Shown: positions 1 to 8,097 of the stretch, one piece after another
How the letters are laid out: every line of letters starts with the position of its first letter
Position numbering within the stretch: position 1 is the stretch's first letter
Assembly (NCBI GenBank): GCA_020436125.1
Contig: JAGQYK010000012.1
Location: 1 to 64,000 of the forward strand
Length of the DNA stretch: 64,000 bases
Reading direction: 5' to 3'
Source of the DNA: Cyclobacteriaceae bacterium
GTDB taxonomy: Bacteria; Bacteroidota; Bacteroidia; Cytophagales; Cyclobacteriaceae
Program-made: the position numbers and the translations under genes
The notes under the pieces: generated by a model
What the model was told of the DNA's origin: nothing
Seen by the model: the letters and a program-made list of their open reading frames with translations, nothing else
Database searches by the model: none

Positions 1-1211
1 CACCTATTGCAGGGCAAACCAATAGCACTTACACGACACCCGTGATTGCCGGAACAACTACTTATTATGTGAGCATTAATAACGGAACTTGTGAGAGTAC
101 CAGAACACCAGTAGTGGCAACCATTAATAGTATTCCTACAGCTCCAGGAGCTACCGGAAATGCTGCTTGTGGGCCTTCTGCCATTACACTCAATGCTTCC
201 GGTGGTTTAGCAGGGCAATACCGATGGTACACAGTATCCACAGGCGGAACACCCATAGCTGGTGAAATAGCTGATAGTTATACCACGCCCCTTCTCAATT
301 CAACTACACCCTATTATGTTTCCTTGAATGATGGAATATGCGAGAGCGAGCGCATTGTGGCAGAAGCAATTATAAATCCTATTCCATCTCCTCCAGTAAC
401 AACAGGAGCCAGTAATTGCGAACCAGGTGCGTTAATACTTGCAGCTGCCGGGGCTGCCGATGGAGAATACGTATGGTATGATGTGCCCTCTGGCGGAACT
501 CCTTTCTCAGGAGAAGTTAATAGCACTTATACCACACCTGTACTCAATTCAACCACAACTTATTATGCGGCCATCAATAACGGATTTTGCGAAAGCAGCC
601 GCCAGGATGTTACAGCGACAATTGGTGGAGCAGCCTGTACAAATAGCCCACCTCAGGTAGATACTTCTTCTACTTCAACAACCATTGCAGGAGTAGCTAC
701 GATTGACTTAACTATCCTCATCAGCGATCCTGATAATAATCTTGATCTCAGCACACTGAAAATATTAATTTCACCAATAAGCAATGCCACTGCACAAATC
801 AATAACATGGTGCTGACCATCAATTACTCTGGACTCACCTTTTCTGGTAGAGATCGATTAACTATCGAAATATGTGATCTATTGGGGAGTTGCACACAAC
901 AAGAAATTATCATTGATGTGGGTGGAGATCTTAATATTTATTCTGGCATATCACCCAATAGTGATCTTTTCAATGAGAAATGGATCATTCAAAACATTGA
1001 GTCTCTTCCTGAAACGAAATCAAATCATGTGAGCATCTTTAATAGATGGGGCGATGTGGTTTTTGAAGTTGATAACTATGACAACAATCAAAATGTATTT
1101 ATCGGATTGAACAAAAGTGGAGATAAATTAAGTTCAGGTATCTACTTTTACAAAATTGAATTCAGTAGCGGATTAAAAACGCAAACTGGCTACCTTACTT
1201 TGAAACACTAA
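1..1211 (+). CDS. C-terminal part of a secreted Ig-repeat adhesin with a T9SS type B (CHU_C) sorting domain; 5' end outside the window
   Basis: The frame is already open at the left edge (first whole codon at 3) and ends with TAA at 1209-1211, so the true start lies upstream. Visible in order: the end of one and then two complete Ig-like repeats of about 82 residues (WY, GGTP and TTP motifs, paired cysteines), a cadherin-like beta domain (about 650-920) and a CHU_C domain (about 930-1208) with GISPNSD, FNRWG and GIYFY. In this family the C-terminal domain is the signal for export by the type IX system, type B. The protein is therefore expected on the cell surface or released; its ligand is unknown. 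Its stop overlaps the pyrD stop by 4 bases. Confidence 0.85.
   Translation, partial: PIAGQTNSTYTTPVIAGTTTYYVSINNGTCESTRTPVVATINSIPTAPGATGNAACGPSAITLNASGGLAGQYRWYTVSTGGTPIAGEIADSYTTPLLNSTTPYYVSLNDGICESERIVAEAIINPIPSPPVTTGASNCEPGALILAAAGAADGEYVWYDVPSGGTPFSGEVNSTYTTPVLNSTTTYYAAINNGFCESSRQDVTATIGGAACTNSPPQVDTSSTSTTIAGVATIDLTILISDPDNNLDLSTLKILISPISNATAQINNMVLTINYSGLTFSGRDRLTIEICDLLGSCTQQEIIIDVGGDLNIYSGISPNSDLFNEKWIIQNIESLPETKSNHVSIFNRWGDVVFEVDNYDNNQNVFIGLNKSGDKLSSGIYFYKIEFSSGLKTQTGYLTLKH
132..623 (+). repeat. Two tandem Ig-like repeat units of about 82 residues within the adhesin
   Basis: Units at about 132-380 and 381-623 align residue for residue: both start with IP followed by a proline-rich stretch, carry a cysteine, a WY motif, GGTP, TTP, NSTT, YY and a second cysteine before ES. 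A third, truncated copy occupies 3-131. They have diverged at the DNA level but share short identical runs, so they look like old duplications rather than recently expanded copies. Confidence 0.8.
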
Positions 1212-2242
1212 TTGTTTTTAACAATCCTTTTATTCATTTTCCGAACAACACCGGGCCCTTCGTAAATAAATCCAGTATAGAGTTGGATTAAATCAGCACC
1301 AGCATTCAACTTATCAAGTGCATCTTGAGGACTCATAATACCACCTACACCAATGATGGGATAGTGGGGACCTAGTTGATCTCTCAAATAACTAATCACC
1401 TCAGTAGATTTTGATGTCAAAGGCTTCCCACTCAAGCCTCCGGCTCCAATCGCGTTTACCTTATCCGAAGGAGTCAGCAACGTCTCTCTGCTAATGGTTG
1501 TATTGGTTGCAATTACGCCATCCGTTTTGGTCTCCTTTAAAATTTCAACAATATCGTCAAGCTGAGAAGTAGTGAGGTCAGGAGCAATTTTTAACAATAC
1601 CGGTTTTACTTTCTCTTTAGAGCGGCTTAGTTCCTTAACATGGGACATCAATCGTTTCAGTGGTTCTTTATCCTGCAACTCTCGAAGGCCAGGTGTATTA
1701 GGCGAGCTCACATTGACAACAAAATAATCGACATGAGGGTGTAACGCATCAAAGCATAAAGCATAATCGGAAAATGCCTCATCATTAGGCGTAACTTTAT
1801 TTTTGCCAATATTTCCACCAACTATGATTTTGGAACTTCGTTTTCGCAATCTTTTCACCGCAGCCTCTACCCCTTCATTATTAAATCCCATTCGATTGAT
1901 CAACGCCTGATCTTTTGGTAATCGAAATAATCTTGGTTTATCATTGCCATGTTGTGGACGAGGTGTTAAGGTGCCTATCTCGATAAACCCAAATCCAAAA
2001 CAGGCCAATTCATCAATGAGCTTGGCATCTTTATCAAATCCAGCCGCTAGCCCAACTGGGTTGGCAAACTTTAATCCAAACAGTTCTCTTTCAAGTTTTG
2101 TGTTTTTAAAATCAAACAAAGCCCGCAGCAAAGGTTTAAACCCAGGTATTTGGCCTTTTAAGGACAGCACCCTGAAAACAAAATGATGGATAACTTCCGG
2201 ATCAAAAAGGAAGAGAAAAGGACGGACTAGTAATTTATACAT
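1208..2242 (-). CDS. pyrD: Dihydroorotate dehydrogenase, quinone-dependent (class 2)
   Basis: Oxidises dihydroorotate to orotate in de novo pyrimidine synthesis, passing electrons to membrane quinone through FMN. The 344 residues match the class 2 length and include the N-terminal membrane-associating helix ([16 protein letters not shown]) that class 1 enzymes lack. Motifs seen are GLAAGFDKD (about 64-72), NRMGFNN (116-122), [11 protein letters not shown] (177-187, predicted catalytic Ser180), GAGGLSGKP and the FMN-phosphate loop IGVGGI. The ATG start leaves 32 bases to the upstream xerD stop, and that gap holds a good -7 element, so pyrD probably has its own promoter. Confidence 0.95.
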   Translation of the reverse strand: MYKLLVRPFLFLFDPEVIHHFVFRVLSLKGQIPGFKPLLRALFDFKNTKLERELFGLKFANPVGLAAGFDKDAKLIDELACFGFGFIEIGTLTPRPQHGNDKPRLFRLPKDQALINRMGFNNEGVEAAVKRLRKRSSKIIVGGNIGKNKVTPNDEAFSDYALCFDALHPHVDYFVVNVSSPNTPGLRELQDKEPLKRLMSHVKELSRSKEKVKPVLLKIAPDLTTSQLDDIVEILKETKTDGVIATNTTISRETLLTPSDKVNAIGAGGLSGKPLTSKSTEVISYLRDQLGPHYPIIGVGGIMSPQDALDKLNAGADLIQLYTGFIYEGPGVVRKMNKRIVKNN

Positions 2243-2261
2243 TGATCACTTAAGAGTTGCA

Positions 2262-2269
2262 CAAAGATA
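2262..2269 (-). promoter_or_regulatory. Bacteroidota-type -7 promoter element for pyrD
   Basis: On the minus strand this reads TATCTTTG, a full match to TAnnTTTG. It lies in the short xerD-pyrD gap, 20-27 bases ahead of the pyrD ATG. A TTTC stands about 19 bases further upstream where the -33 TTTG is expected, so the -33 half is degenerate. Motif match only. Confidence 0.45.
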
Positions 2270-2274
2270 ATCTA

Positions 2275-3171
2275 TTAACTTCTTGGATGAAATTCCTGGA
2301 TCACTTGCCTTAAATAATCTCTATCCAAATGAGTATAAATTTCTGTAGTGGTGATTGATTCATGACCTAACATTTCTTGCACAGCTCGTAAATCTGCTCC
2401 GCCTTCAATAAGGTGAGTAGCAAAAGAATGACGAAAAGTGTGAGGACTAATGATTTTTTTCAAACCAATCTTGGCTGCTAATCCTTTTATGATGGTGAAT
2501 ATCATCACACGTGTCAATTTCTTTCCCCTGCGATTAAGAAACATATAACTCTCAAAATCTTTTTGCACAGGAATATGCACCCTTATTTGATCTTTGTAAA
2601 TGGTGAGAAACTTAAGCGCATCCTTGCCAACGGGGACAAGTCTTTCTTTGTTTCCCTTACCCACAACCCGGAGGAAACCTACATCAAAATACACATTGTT
2701 CATGCGCAGGTCCACCAGTTCTGAAACTCTAAGCCCGGAACTATATAGCACCTCCAGCATGGCTCTGTTCCGTGCTCCTTCTGGCGTAGATAAATCAATG
2801 GCCTCCAAAAGTTGTTCAATCTCAATATAGCTAAGGGTATCAGGTAGTTTCCTCCCGAGCTTTGGTCCTTCTATTAGCACAGTGGGGTCTTTATCCAGCA
2901 ACTCTTCGTAAATCATGTATTTATAAAATGCCTTCACACCGGAAAGAATTCTCGCCTGGCTGTGCGCACTCATACCTAGTTCATTGATATAGGTAAGGAA
3001 CGCCTGCAAGTTTTTAGAAGTAATCTTCAGTGGCGACAATCCCTTAAGGTTCATTTCAGCAAATTGCTGTAGTTTTTCAATATCGCGAACATAAGCCTCA
3101 ATAGAATTTCCAGACAGAGACCTCTCTAATTTCAGGTAGTTGCTAAATTGCTTGATATGTATGTCCCACAT
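2275..3171 (-). CDS. xerD: Site-specific tyrosine recombinase XerD (chromosome dimer resolution)
   Basis: Tyrosine recombinase expected to act with a partner recombinase at dif to resolve chromosome dimers at division. It has an N-terminal core-binding domain (about 1-100) and a C-terminal catalytic domain. I chose the ATG at 3171, not the TTG six codons upstream: the protein is then 298 residues and the catalytic set falls at R148, K172, H244, R247, H270 and Y279, the numbering I recall for E. coli XerD. Motifs are SGLRVSEL, HTFRHSFATH and LGHESITTTEIYTH. No integron or prophage genes surround it, so a housekeeping role is more likely than an integrase. Confidence 0.92.
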   Translation of the reverse strand: MWDIHIKQFSNYLKLERSLSGNSIEAYVRDIEKLQQFAEMNLKGLSPLKITSKNLQAFLTYINELGMSAHSQARILSGVKAFYKYMIYEELLDKDPTVLIEGPKLGRKLPDTLSYIEIEQLLEAIDLSTPEGARNRAMLEVLYSSGLRVSELVDLRMNNVYFDVGFLRVVGKGNKERLVPVGKDALKFLTIYKDQIRVHIPVQKDFESYMFLNRRGKKLTRVMIFTIIKGLAAKIGLKKIISPHTFRHSFATHLIEGGADLRAVQEMLGHESITTTEIYTHLDRDYLRQVIQEFHPRS

Positions 3172-3232
3172 GTTTAAGTCAAAATTCAAGATTCATTACT
3201 CAGAAAACAAATAAGCCACGCATAACCCATTT

Positions 3233-3263
3233 TTGTTTCATAAATACCTACCTACTATCTTTC
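3233..3263 (+). promoter_or_regulatory. Candidate promoter for aroQ
   Basis: A TTG (-33 type) at 3233-3235 is followed 20 bases later by TATCTTTC (3256-3263), a 7 of 8 match to TAnnTTTG. If used, transcription would start within a few bases of the aroQ ATG at 3268, giving a leaderless or nearly leaderless message. Inference from motif and spacing only. Confidence 0.3.
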
Positions 3264-3267
3264 CAAA

Positions 3268-3687
3268 ATGAAAATTCAAGTGATCAATGGCCCCAATCTT
3301 AATCTTTTAGGAACCCGGGAGAAATCCATTTATGGAGACCAAACTTTTGAAGATTTTCTTGAATTACTACAAAAAAGGTTTCCTGAGATTTCAATTGACT
3401 ATTATCAATCAAATGTAGAGGGTGAGATCATTAACAAACTGCATGAAGTCGGTTTCTCATATGATGGTATAGTGCTTAATGCTGGCGCTTATACACATAC
3501 CTCTATTGCTATCCATGATGCCATTGGATCCATCAACACAAAAGTTGCTGAAGTTCATATCTCCAACCTGCACGCCCGGGAGGAATACAGACACAAAAGT
3601 ATTATTACCTCTAAATGCGTAGGACTTATCACAGGATTTGGCATGGAGGGCTACGCAATGGCTATCCAATACTTTCTTAAAAAATAA
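3268..3687 (+). CDS. aroQ: 3-dehydroquinate dehydratase, type II
   Basis: Third step of the shikimate pathway: dehydrates 3-dehydroquinate to 3-dehydroshikimate. The 139 residues match the small dodecameric type II family. Signatures seen are GPNLNLLGTRE with Arg17 and Tyr22 of the active-site lid (TREKSIYGD), the substrate loop NAGAYTHTS and the EVHISN segment with the catalytic histidine. It stands alone on the plus strand, divergent from xerD, with no other shikimate genes nearby. Confidence 0.95.
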   Translation: MKIQVINGPNLNLLGTREKSIYGDQTFEDFLELLQKRFPEISIDYYQSNVEGEIINKLHEVGFSYDGIVLNAGAYTHTSIAIHDAIGSINTKVAEVHISNLHAREEYRHKSIITSKCVGLITGFGMEGYAMAIQYFLKK

Positions 3688-3804
3688 CAACTCTCGTTTA
3701 TTGCCATTCGGATGGCATAAAAATGCCACCCCTTAAATAAGTTTTCTTGGCAAAAACCTGAAAGTTATTTTCTTGTCACCCAATTAATACTGACCCCAAG
3801 GAGC

Positions 3805-4572
3805 ATGTTTAAAAATCTTCTCATCACCATAGTATTCATCTTAAGCTTGTCCAATATGGCCTGGTCACAAAAGAATATCAGCCATCAAAACAATGGATGG
3901 TACATGTACTTTGGAAACCACAAATTATCTGACAAATACAGCCTACACACAGAATACCAGTGGAGGAGGGACGAGGTGATTAAAGATTGGCAACAATCCC
4001 TAACGAGAATAGGATTGGATTACAAACTAGCACCTTCAGCAATGGTGACCGCTGGTTACGGATATATTGTTACCCATCCCTATGGAGATCAACCCGTTCC
4101 CTTCAAGTTTCACGAGCATAGAATTTGGGAGCAGCTGATCCTTACTCAAAATGTTGGACGATTTTATTTTAACCACCGATTCAGATTGGAACAACGTTAT
4201 ATTGAAAATAGAATCGATGACGGAGCCGGCAGTTCAGATCGTGATGGATATACTCATAAGAAAAGAGCCCGGTATAGGTTTATGGTAAATGTGCCTATCA
4301 ATAAGTCATCAATGGAAAAGGGGGCCATTTTTGTTAGTGTGTATGACGAAATCTTTTTGCAATACGGGCCAAACGTTGACAAAAACTACCTTGACCAAAA
4401 TAGGATCTATGGAGCCCTAGGATATGTACTGTCACCCAACGCCCAAATACAGGCTGGTTATCTCAATCAGTATGTAATAAAAGGCAATGCAATAGATGTA
4501 GAGAATAATCATACCCTGCAATTTTCGTTAACCTACCATTTTGACTTCCGAAAGAAGAAAACAGAAGATTAA
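3805..4572 (+). CDS. DUF2490 family secreted protein (probable outer-membrane beta-barrel)
   Basis: A signal peptide (MFKNLLITIVFILSLSNMAWSQ) precedes about 230 residues rich in alternating aromatic and polar residues, as in beta-barrels. Typical DUF2490 features are the N-terminal GWYMYFG, LHTEYQWRR and later HRFRLEQRYIE. The last residues before a short charged tail form an amphipathic strand (FSLTYHFDF), as in outer-membrane barrels. The family has no assigned function. The ATG follows AGGAGC. The next gene, marC-like, has a -7 element of its own in between, so the two need not be one operon. Confidence 0.75.
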   Translation: MFKNLLITIVFILSLSNMAWSQKNISHQNNGWYMYFGNHKLSDKYSLHTEYQWRRDEVIKDWQQSLTRIGLDYKLAPSAMVTAGYGYIVTHPYGDQPVPFKFHEHRIWEQLILTQNVGRFYFNHRFRLEQRYIENRIDDGAGSSDRDGYTHKKRARYRFMVNVPINKSSMEKGAIFVSVYDEIFLQYGPNVDKNYLDQNRIYGALGYVLSPNAQIQAGYLNQYVIKGNAIDVENNHTLQFSLTYHFDFRKKKTED

Positions 4573-4594
4573 GACATCAGGAGACGATAAATGT

Positions 4595-4602
4595 TAATTT
4601 TG
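4595..4602 (+). promoter_or_regulatory. -7 promoter element upstream of the marC-like gene
   Basis: TAATTTTG, a full match to the Bacteroidota -7 consensus, lies 20 bases ahead of the ATG at 4622. No convincing -33 TTTG is visible at the usual 19-21 base distance. Confidence 0.35.
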
Positions 4603-4621
4603 CGAATTAAGATTTATCAAC

Positions 4622-5200
4622 ATGGGTTCATTTAACATAACAGAGGTATTTTCAGTTACCCTCATTCTATTTTCGGTCATTGACATCTTGGGAGCGATTC
4701 CGTTGATCATGGTCATAAAAAAAAGAGATGGTAGAATTTATGCTGAAAAAGCCACTATCATATCTGCCGTACTCATGGTCCTTTTTCTTTTTTTAGGACA
4801 ATCCATACTTATGCTTTTCGGGCTAGACGTAGCTTCATTTGCATTGGCCGGGGCTATCGTAATTTTTATTGTAGCTATGGAAATGATATTAGGTATCACA
4901 CTTATCAAAGATGACCCAGAAGCAGCAGGATCAGGCTCTGTGGTACCATTGGCTTTTCCATTGATCGCAGGAGCGGGCACACTAACAACCATTCTTTCTT
5001 TAAGAGCTGTTTATTCAGAGATCAATGTCCTGATTGGCATTTTGGTCAACCTCCTGTTTGTATACCTGGTACTTCGCCTCTCCGGCTGGCTGGAGCGGGT
5101 GATTGGCAAATCAGGTTTTGAAGTATTGCGCAGAGTATTCGGTGTCATTTTATTGGCTATTGCTGTTAAGATTTTTAAATCCAATTTAGTTTCAGTTTAA
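4622..5200 (+). CDS. MarC family integral membrane protein
   Basis: The 192-residue hydrophobic protein has about six membrane segments, with the family hallmarks VIDILGAIPLI near the start and PLAFPLIAGAGT in the middle. MarC proteins were once linked to multiple antibiotic resistance in E. coli, a link later withdrawn, and their substrate is unknown. The gene lies 20 bases upstream of rnhA and is probably co-transcribed with it, without an obvious functional tie. Confidence 0.85.
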   Translation: MGSFNITEVFSVTLILFSVIDILGAIPLIMVIKKRDGRIYAEKATIISAVLMVLFLFLGQSILMLFGLDVASFALAGAIVIFIVAMEMILGITLIKDDPEAAGSGSVVPLAFPLIAGAGTLTTILSLRAVYSEINVLIGILVNLLFVYLVLRLSGWLERVIGKSGFEVLRRVFGVILLAIAVKIFKSNLVSV

Positions 5201-5220
5201 ACATCACTTGAATTCTTGTC

Positions 5221-5676
5221 ATGATTCAGATTTTTACAGATGGAGCTGCACAAGGCAATCCAGGACCCGGTGGTTATGGCACTATTCTTCGTTATGGTAA
5301 GCATGAAAAAGAACTGAGTGGCGGATTCAGACTTACCACAAATAATCGAATGGAGTTAATGGCTGTTATCGCTGGGCTTGAATCAATAAAGAAAAGTGGT
5401 ATCCCTGTAATGGTAGTGTCGGACTCAAAATATGTTGTGGAGGCTGTCGAAAAGGGATGGATATGGACTTGGGAGAAAAATAATTTTAAAAAGAAAGCCA
5501 ATCCGGATTTATGGAAAAGGTTCATTCCGTTGTACCACAAGTACAAGCCAAAGTTCAAATGGATAAAAGGTCATGCAGGTCATGCAGAGAATGAGCGTTG
5601 CGATCAGCTAGCTGTTGTCGCAGCTCAGAGTCACGACCTTAAAATTGACGAAGAGTACGAAAAATCTAAAGCTTAA
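5221..5676 (+). CDS. rnhA: Ribonuclease HI
   Basis: Cleaves the RNA strand of RNA-DNA hybrids such as R-loops and replication primers. The 151-residue size and order of motifs are those of bacterial RNase HI: TDGAAQGNPGPGGYG, NNRMELMAV, VSDSKYV and KGHAGHAENERCDQLA. The four metal-binding acids are D7, E45, D68 and D128. There is no N-terminal hybrid-binding domain. The stop overlaps that of the convergent saccharopine-dehydrogenase-like gene by 4 bases. Confidence 0.95.
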   Translation: MIQIFTDGAAQGNPGPGGYGTILRYGKHEKELSGGFRLTTNNRMELMAVIAGLESIKKSGIPVMVVSDSKYVVEAVEKGWIWTWEKNNFKKKANPDLWKRFIPLYHKYKPKFKWIKGHAGHAENERCDQLAVVAAQSHDLKIDEEYEKSKA

Positions 5677-7019
5677 TCCAGCACGCGCTCTACTTCGTCT
5701 GAGTGAATTCCAAGCGACTTCAACTCTTTTAAAATCGGGGCATAAAGTTCTTTACTAACCGGAATACACACACCTCTTTGCGTTATCTTACCTTCCAGAA
5801 AAAGTCTTGCAGCGATGGCAAGTGGTAGCCCTACTCCTTTTGCCATAGCCGTATGAACTGAATCATCGCCCAGCATTATTACATAAGATTGAATTTCATG
5901 TGTCTTCTGACTCAATTCATAAGTAAACCGATGCCACATGACTACCATATCTTTATCCTCAGGATCCAACTTCCATCGTTTATTAAGAATCTGTTCCAAT
6001 ATCTGTGCAGGTGTCCCCTTCTCAAGTCCTATTAATTCATTATTAAGAAGTCCTGCCCATTTCAGTTTCTCCATCTCTTCACTTGACTCCTTCAGACTAA
6101 ACCTTGACATGAGCTTCCCCTCCACCATCTCCACATCATCATAAGGCAAAAACGAATTGATAAAACCGCGATGTGTCATTTTATTCACTCCCTCCATTTG
6201 ATAGGTATCATCTGTGCATCCTAGTTGCACTAAAATGTTCCACGCAGAGCAAAAACCCTCATTTCTTAAAGTGCCTCTCAGCATTGTCTTTACTCCATTC
6301 AAGCCATAAGTATTCAGGTATTTTAACGAATCGCGATTGGCGTATCCCTGAAAATTCCCATACTTCGGAATATGCACATTAGTAGTACGGGTAAATAATT
6401 GTTGATAGGAAATGAATTTATACTGATTCTCTTGTATGAACTTTGCTATGCCCTGCCCCGCCATCACCACATTACGCGGGTTCCAGGTAAATTTATATCT
6501 CCATGGGTTCTCAGGATCAGTTTCTGGCGCAATAAGTCCCCCGGCAAAAGACTCAAAGGACAAAATTTTGCCACCTTGAGCTTTTACCCTGTCAATTATC
6601 TCCATGGCACTCATATGATCAATGCCCGGATCAAGTCCGCATTCATTCATAAACAAAAGGCCCTTTGATTTAGCCTCCTCATTAAATGAGTGCATCTCGT
6701 CCGATACATAACTTGCATTGAAAAGGTGCTTCTCCTGAGCGAGACAATGCGTTGCTACTTTAGGGTGAAATGCCGCAGGCAATAATGATATAACAATATC
6801 AGCCAATGCAATTACCTTTTCGCACAATTCGGCTTCCTCAATATTAAAACGAATAGCTGTACCACTTTTAGACCCATTTATCCTGTCTTCCGCAGAACGA
6901 ATATTGAAATCGCCTACAGTTACATGCCACCCACCTTCATCCGCATGATCCAGTAAATATGTAATCAAGGCAGATGAAGATCTTCCTGCACCCAATACCA
7001 GAATTGACTTTTCCGTCAT
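5673..7019 (-). CDS. Saccharopine dehydrogenase-like oxidoreductase
   Basis: An N-terminal Rossmann fold (SILVLGAGRSSSAL, residues 5-18) is followed by the saccharopine-dehydrogenase C-terminal domain with NECGLDPGIDHM and the conserved W-R-x-K region around 170. The length of 448 residues fits the glutamate-forming, LYS9-like branch. Such enzymes interconvert saccharopine with glutamate and aminoadipate semialdehyde in lysine metabolism. Substrate cannot be fixed from sequence, as the fold also covers other carboxy-amino acid dehydrogenases. A second, shorter family member is at 28305-29432. Confidence 0.85.
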   Translation of the reverse strand: MTEKSILVLGAGRSSSALITYLLDHADEGGWHVTVGDFNIRSAEDRINGSKSGTAIRFNIEEAELCEKVIALADIVISLLPAAFHPKVATHCLAQEKHLFNASYVSDEMHSFNEEAKSKGLLFMNECGLDPGIDHMSAMEIIDRVKAQGGKILSFESFAGGLIAPETDPENPWRYKFTWNPRNVVMAGQGIAKFIQENQYKFISYQQLFTRTTNVHIPKYGNFQGYANRDSLKYLNTYGLNGVKTMLRGTLRNEGFCSAWNILVQLGCTDDTYQMEGVNKMTHRGFINSFLPYDDVEMVEGKLMSRFSLKESSEEMEKLKWAGLLNNELIGLEKGTPAQILEQILNKRWKLDPEDKDMVVMWHRFTYELSQKTHEIQSYVIMLGDDSVHTAMAKGVGLPLAIAARLFLEGKITQRGVCIPVSKELYAPILKELKSLGIHSDEVERVLD

Positions 7020-7073
7020 TTTCGTTAAGCTTTAAACCCAATCATACTCTTCAGGCGCCAAATTAAAGGAATT

Positions 7074-7607
7074 ATGTCCAATTCCTTTTTAGGAAGGAGG
7101 GTGTTTATTAAATTAGATCAACACCTTCCTTCATTTGCTATGAAAGGGTTATTGACCTTTGAACAAGTTGAAGATTTAGACGCAGAATCTAAATATCTTG
7201 TCCATAAAGCGAAGGATGCTGCCCAGCACGCCTATGCACCCTATTCAAAATTTCATGTTGGGGCGGCAATTATTCTCGAGGATGATACTTTAGTAATAGG
7301 AAACAATCAGGAAAATGCCTCCTATCCAATGAGTATGTGTGCCGAGCGTGTTGCTTTGTATACAGCCGCCTCTACCTATTTCGGTAAAAGAATAAAAAAG
7401 ATAGCCATTGTAGCTCACAAAAAGAATCAAAAAGAGCTATCAGCTGCTACCCCATGTGGAGGATGCAGGCAAGTAATACTGGAATATGAGGTTTTACAAA
7501 AGACCCCCATTCAAATTGTTTTACTAACCCAAGAATCCAAATGGACGATATTTCCTTCCGCTTCATATCTTTTACCATTCAGTTTCAATAAGAAGAATCT
7601 TATATAA
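7074..7607 (+). CDS. cdd: Cytidine deaminase
   Basis: Zinc enzyme of pyrimidine salvage that converts cytidine and deoxycytidine to the uridine forms. The signature is complete: MCAERVA with the zinc ligand Cys89 and proton-shuttle Glu91, then PCGGCRQ with Cys128 and Cys131. YSKFHVGAA precedes them. The single-domain size matches tetrameric CDAs, with about 25 extra N-terminal residues. The ATG at 7074 is preceded by AAAGGA. An internal ATG at 7140 would give a more standard length, so the first 22 residues are uncertain. Confidence 0.93.
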   Translation: MSNSFLGRRVFIKLDQHLPSFAMKGLLTFEQVEDLDAESKYLVHKAKDAAQHAYAPYSKFHVGAAIILEDDTLVIGNNQENASYPMSMCAERVALYTAASTYFGKRIKKIAIVAHKKNQKELSAATPCGGCRQVILEYEVLQKTPIQIVLLTQESKWTIFPSASYLLPFSFNKKNLI

Positions 7608-7706
7608 TTATAGCTTTTAATAGACACTCAGAATCTTTATTAATCCGCTATTATACTCTAAATTGAACCCATAAATTTTTTACACAATTTGTTATCCTAA
7701 AAATTA

Positions 7707-8072
7707 ATGGCTCCACTAGCAATTGCCGAAACCTCTGAGACACCCAATGTTTTGATGGATAAAGCTCAAGGCAAATTCCAGATCACTGGAAAATCAATTA
7801 TTGACAATGCCAGCACTTTCTATCAACCAGTTGTTGATTGGTTAAAAGATTATGCAAAAGACCCCAACGCAGAAACTGTTATTTCATTTAAATTTGAATA
7901 CCTTAATATCGAATCCTCTAAATCAGTCCTGGATTTGCTTACTGTTTTGGAAAAAATAAAAGGAGCAACCGTTATCTGGTATTTCAATGAGGAGGATGAA
8001 GACATGGAAGAAATTGGAGAAGAATTGGCCGAGCTTGTGACCATTCCTTTTAAATTTGAAATATACTCCTAA
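7707..8072 (+). CDS. SiaC-like regulatory phosphoprotein (DUF1987)
   Basis: The 121-residue protein fits the SiaC/DUF1987 family: N-terminal TPNVLMDK, a central beta strand FKFEYLNIESSKSVLDLL and an acidic C-terminal stretch (DEDMEEIGEE). In Pseudomonas aeruginosa SiaC is phosphorylated by the kinase SiaB, and the unphosphorylated form activates the diguanylate cyclase SiaD. The phosphosite region there corresponds to ESSK here (residues 69-72). No SiaA, SiaB or SiaD is near. Instead, an ABC transporter begins 25 bases downstream, so it may act as the switch for that transporter. That link is inference. Confidence 0.8.
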   Translation: MAPLAIAETSETPNVLMDKAQGKFQITGKSIIDNASTFYQPVVDWLKDYAKDPNAETVISFKFEYLNIESSKSVLDLLTVLEKIKGATVIWYFNEEDEDMEEIGEELAELVTIPFKFEIYS

Positions 8073-8097
8073 ACGTGCCTTGCATTGTTAGAGCAAT

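Noticed and set aside
2275..3171. Tyrosine recombinase as a sign of a mobile element
   Set aside because: Residue positions and length match chromosomal XerD, and no attachment repeats, integrase partners or phage genes lie around it.
3703..3728. Two alternative small hairpins after aroQ (GCCAT/ATGGC and TGGCAT/ATGCCA)
   Set aside because: Stems are only 5-6 bp and no T-run follows on either strand, so I do not call a terminator.
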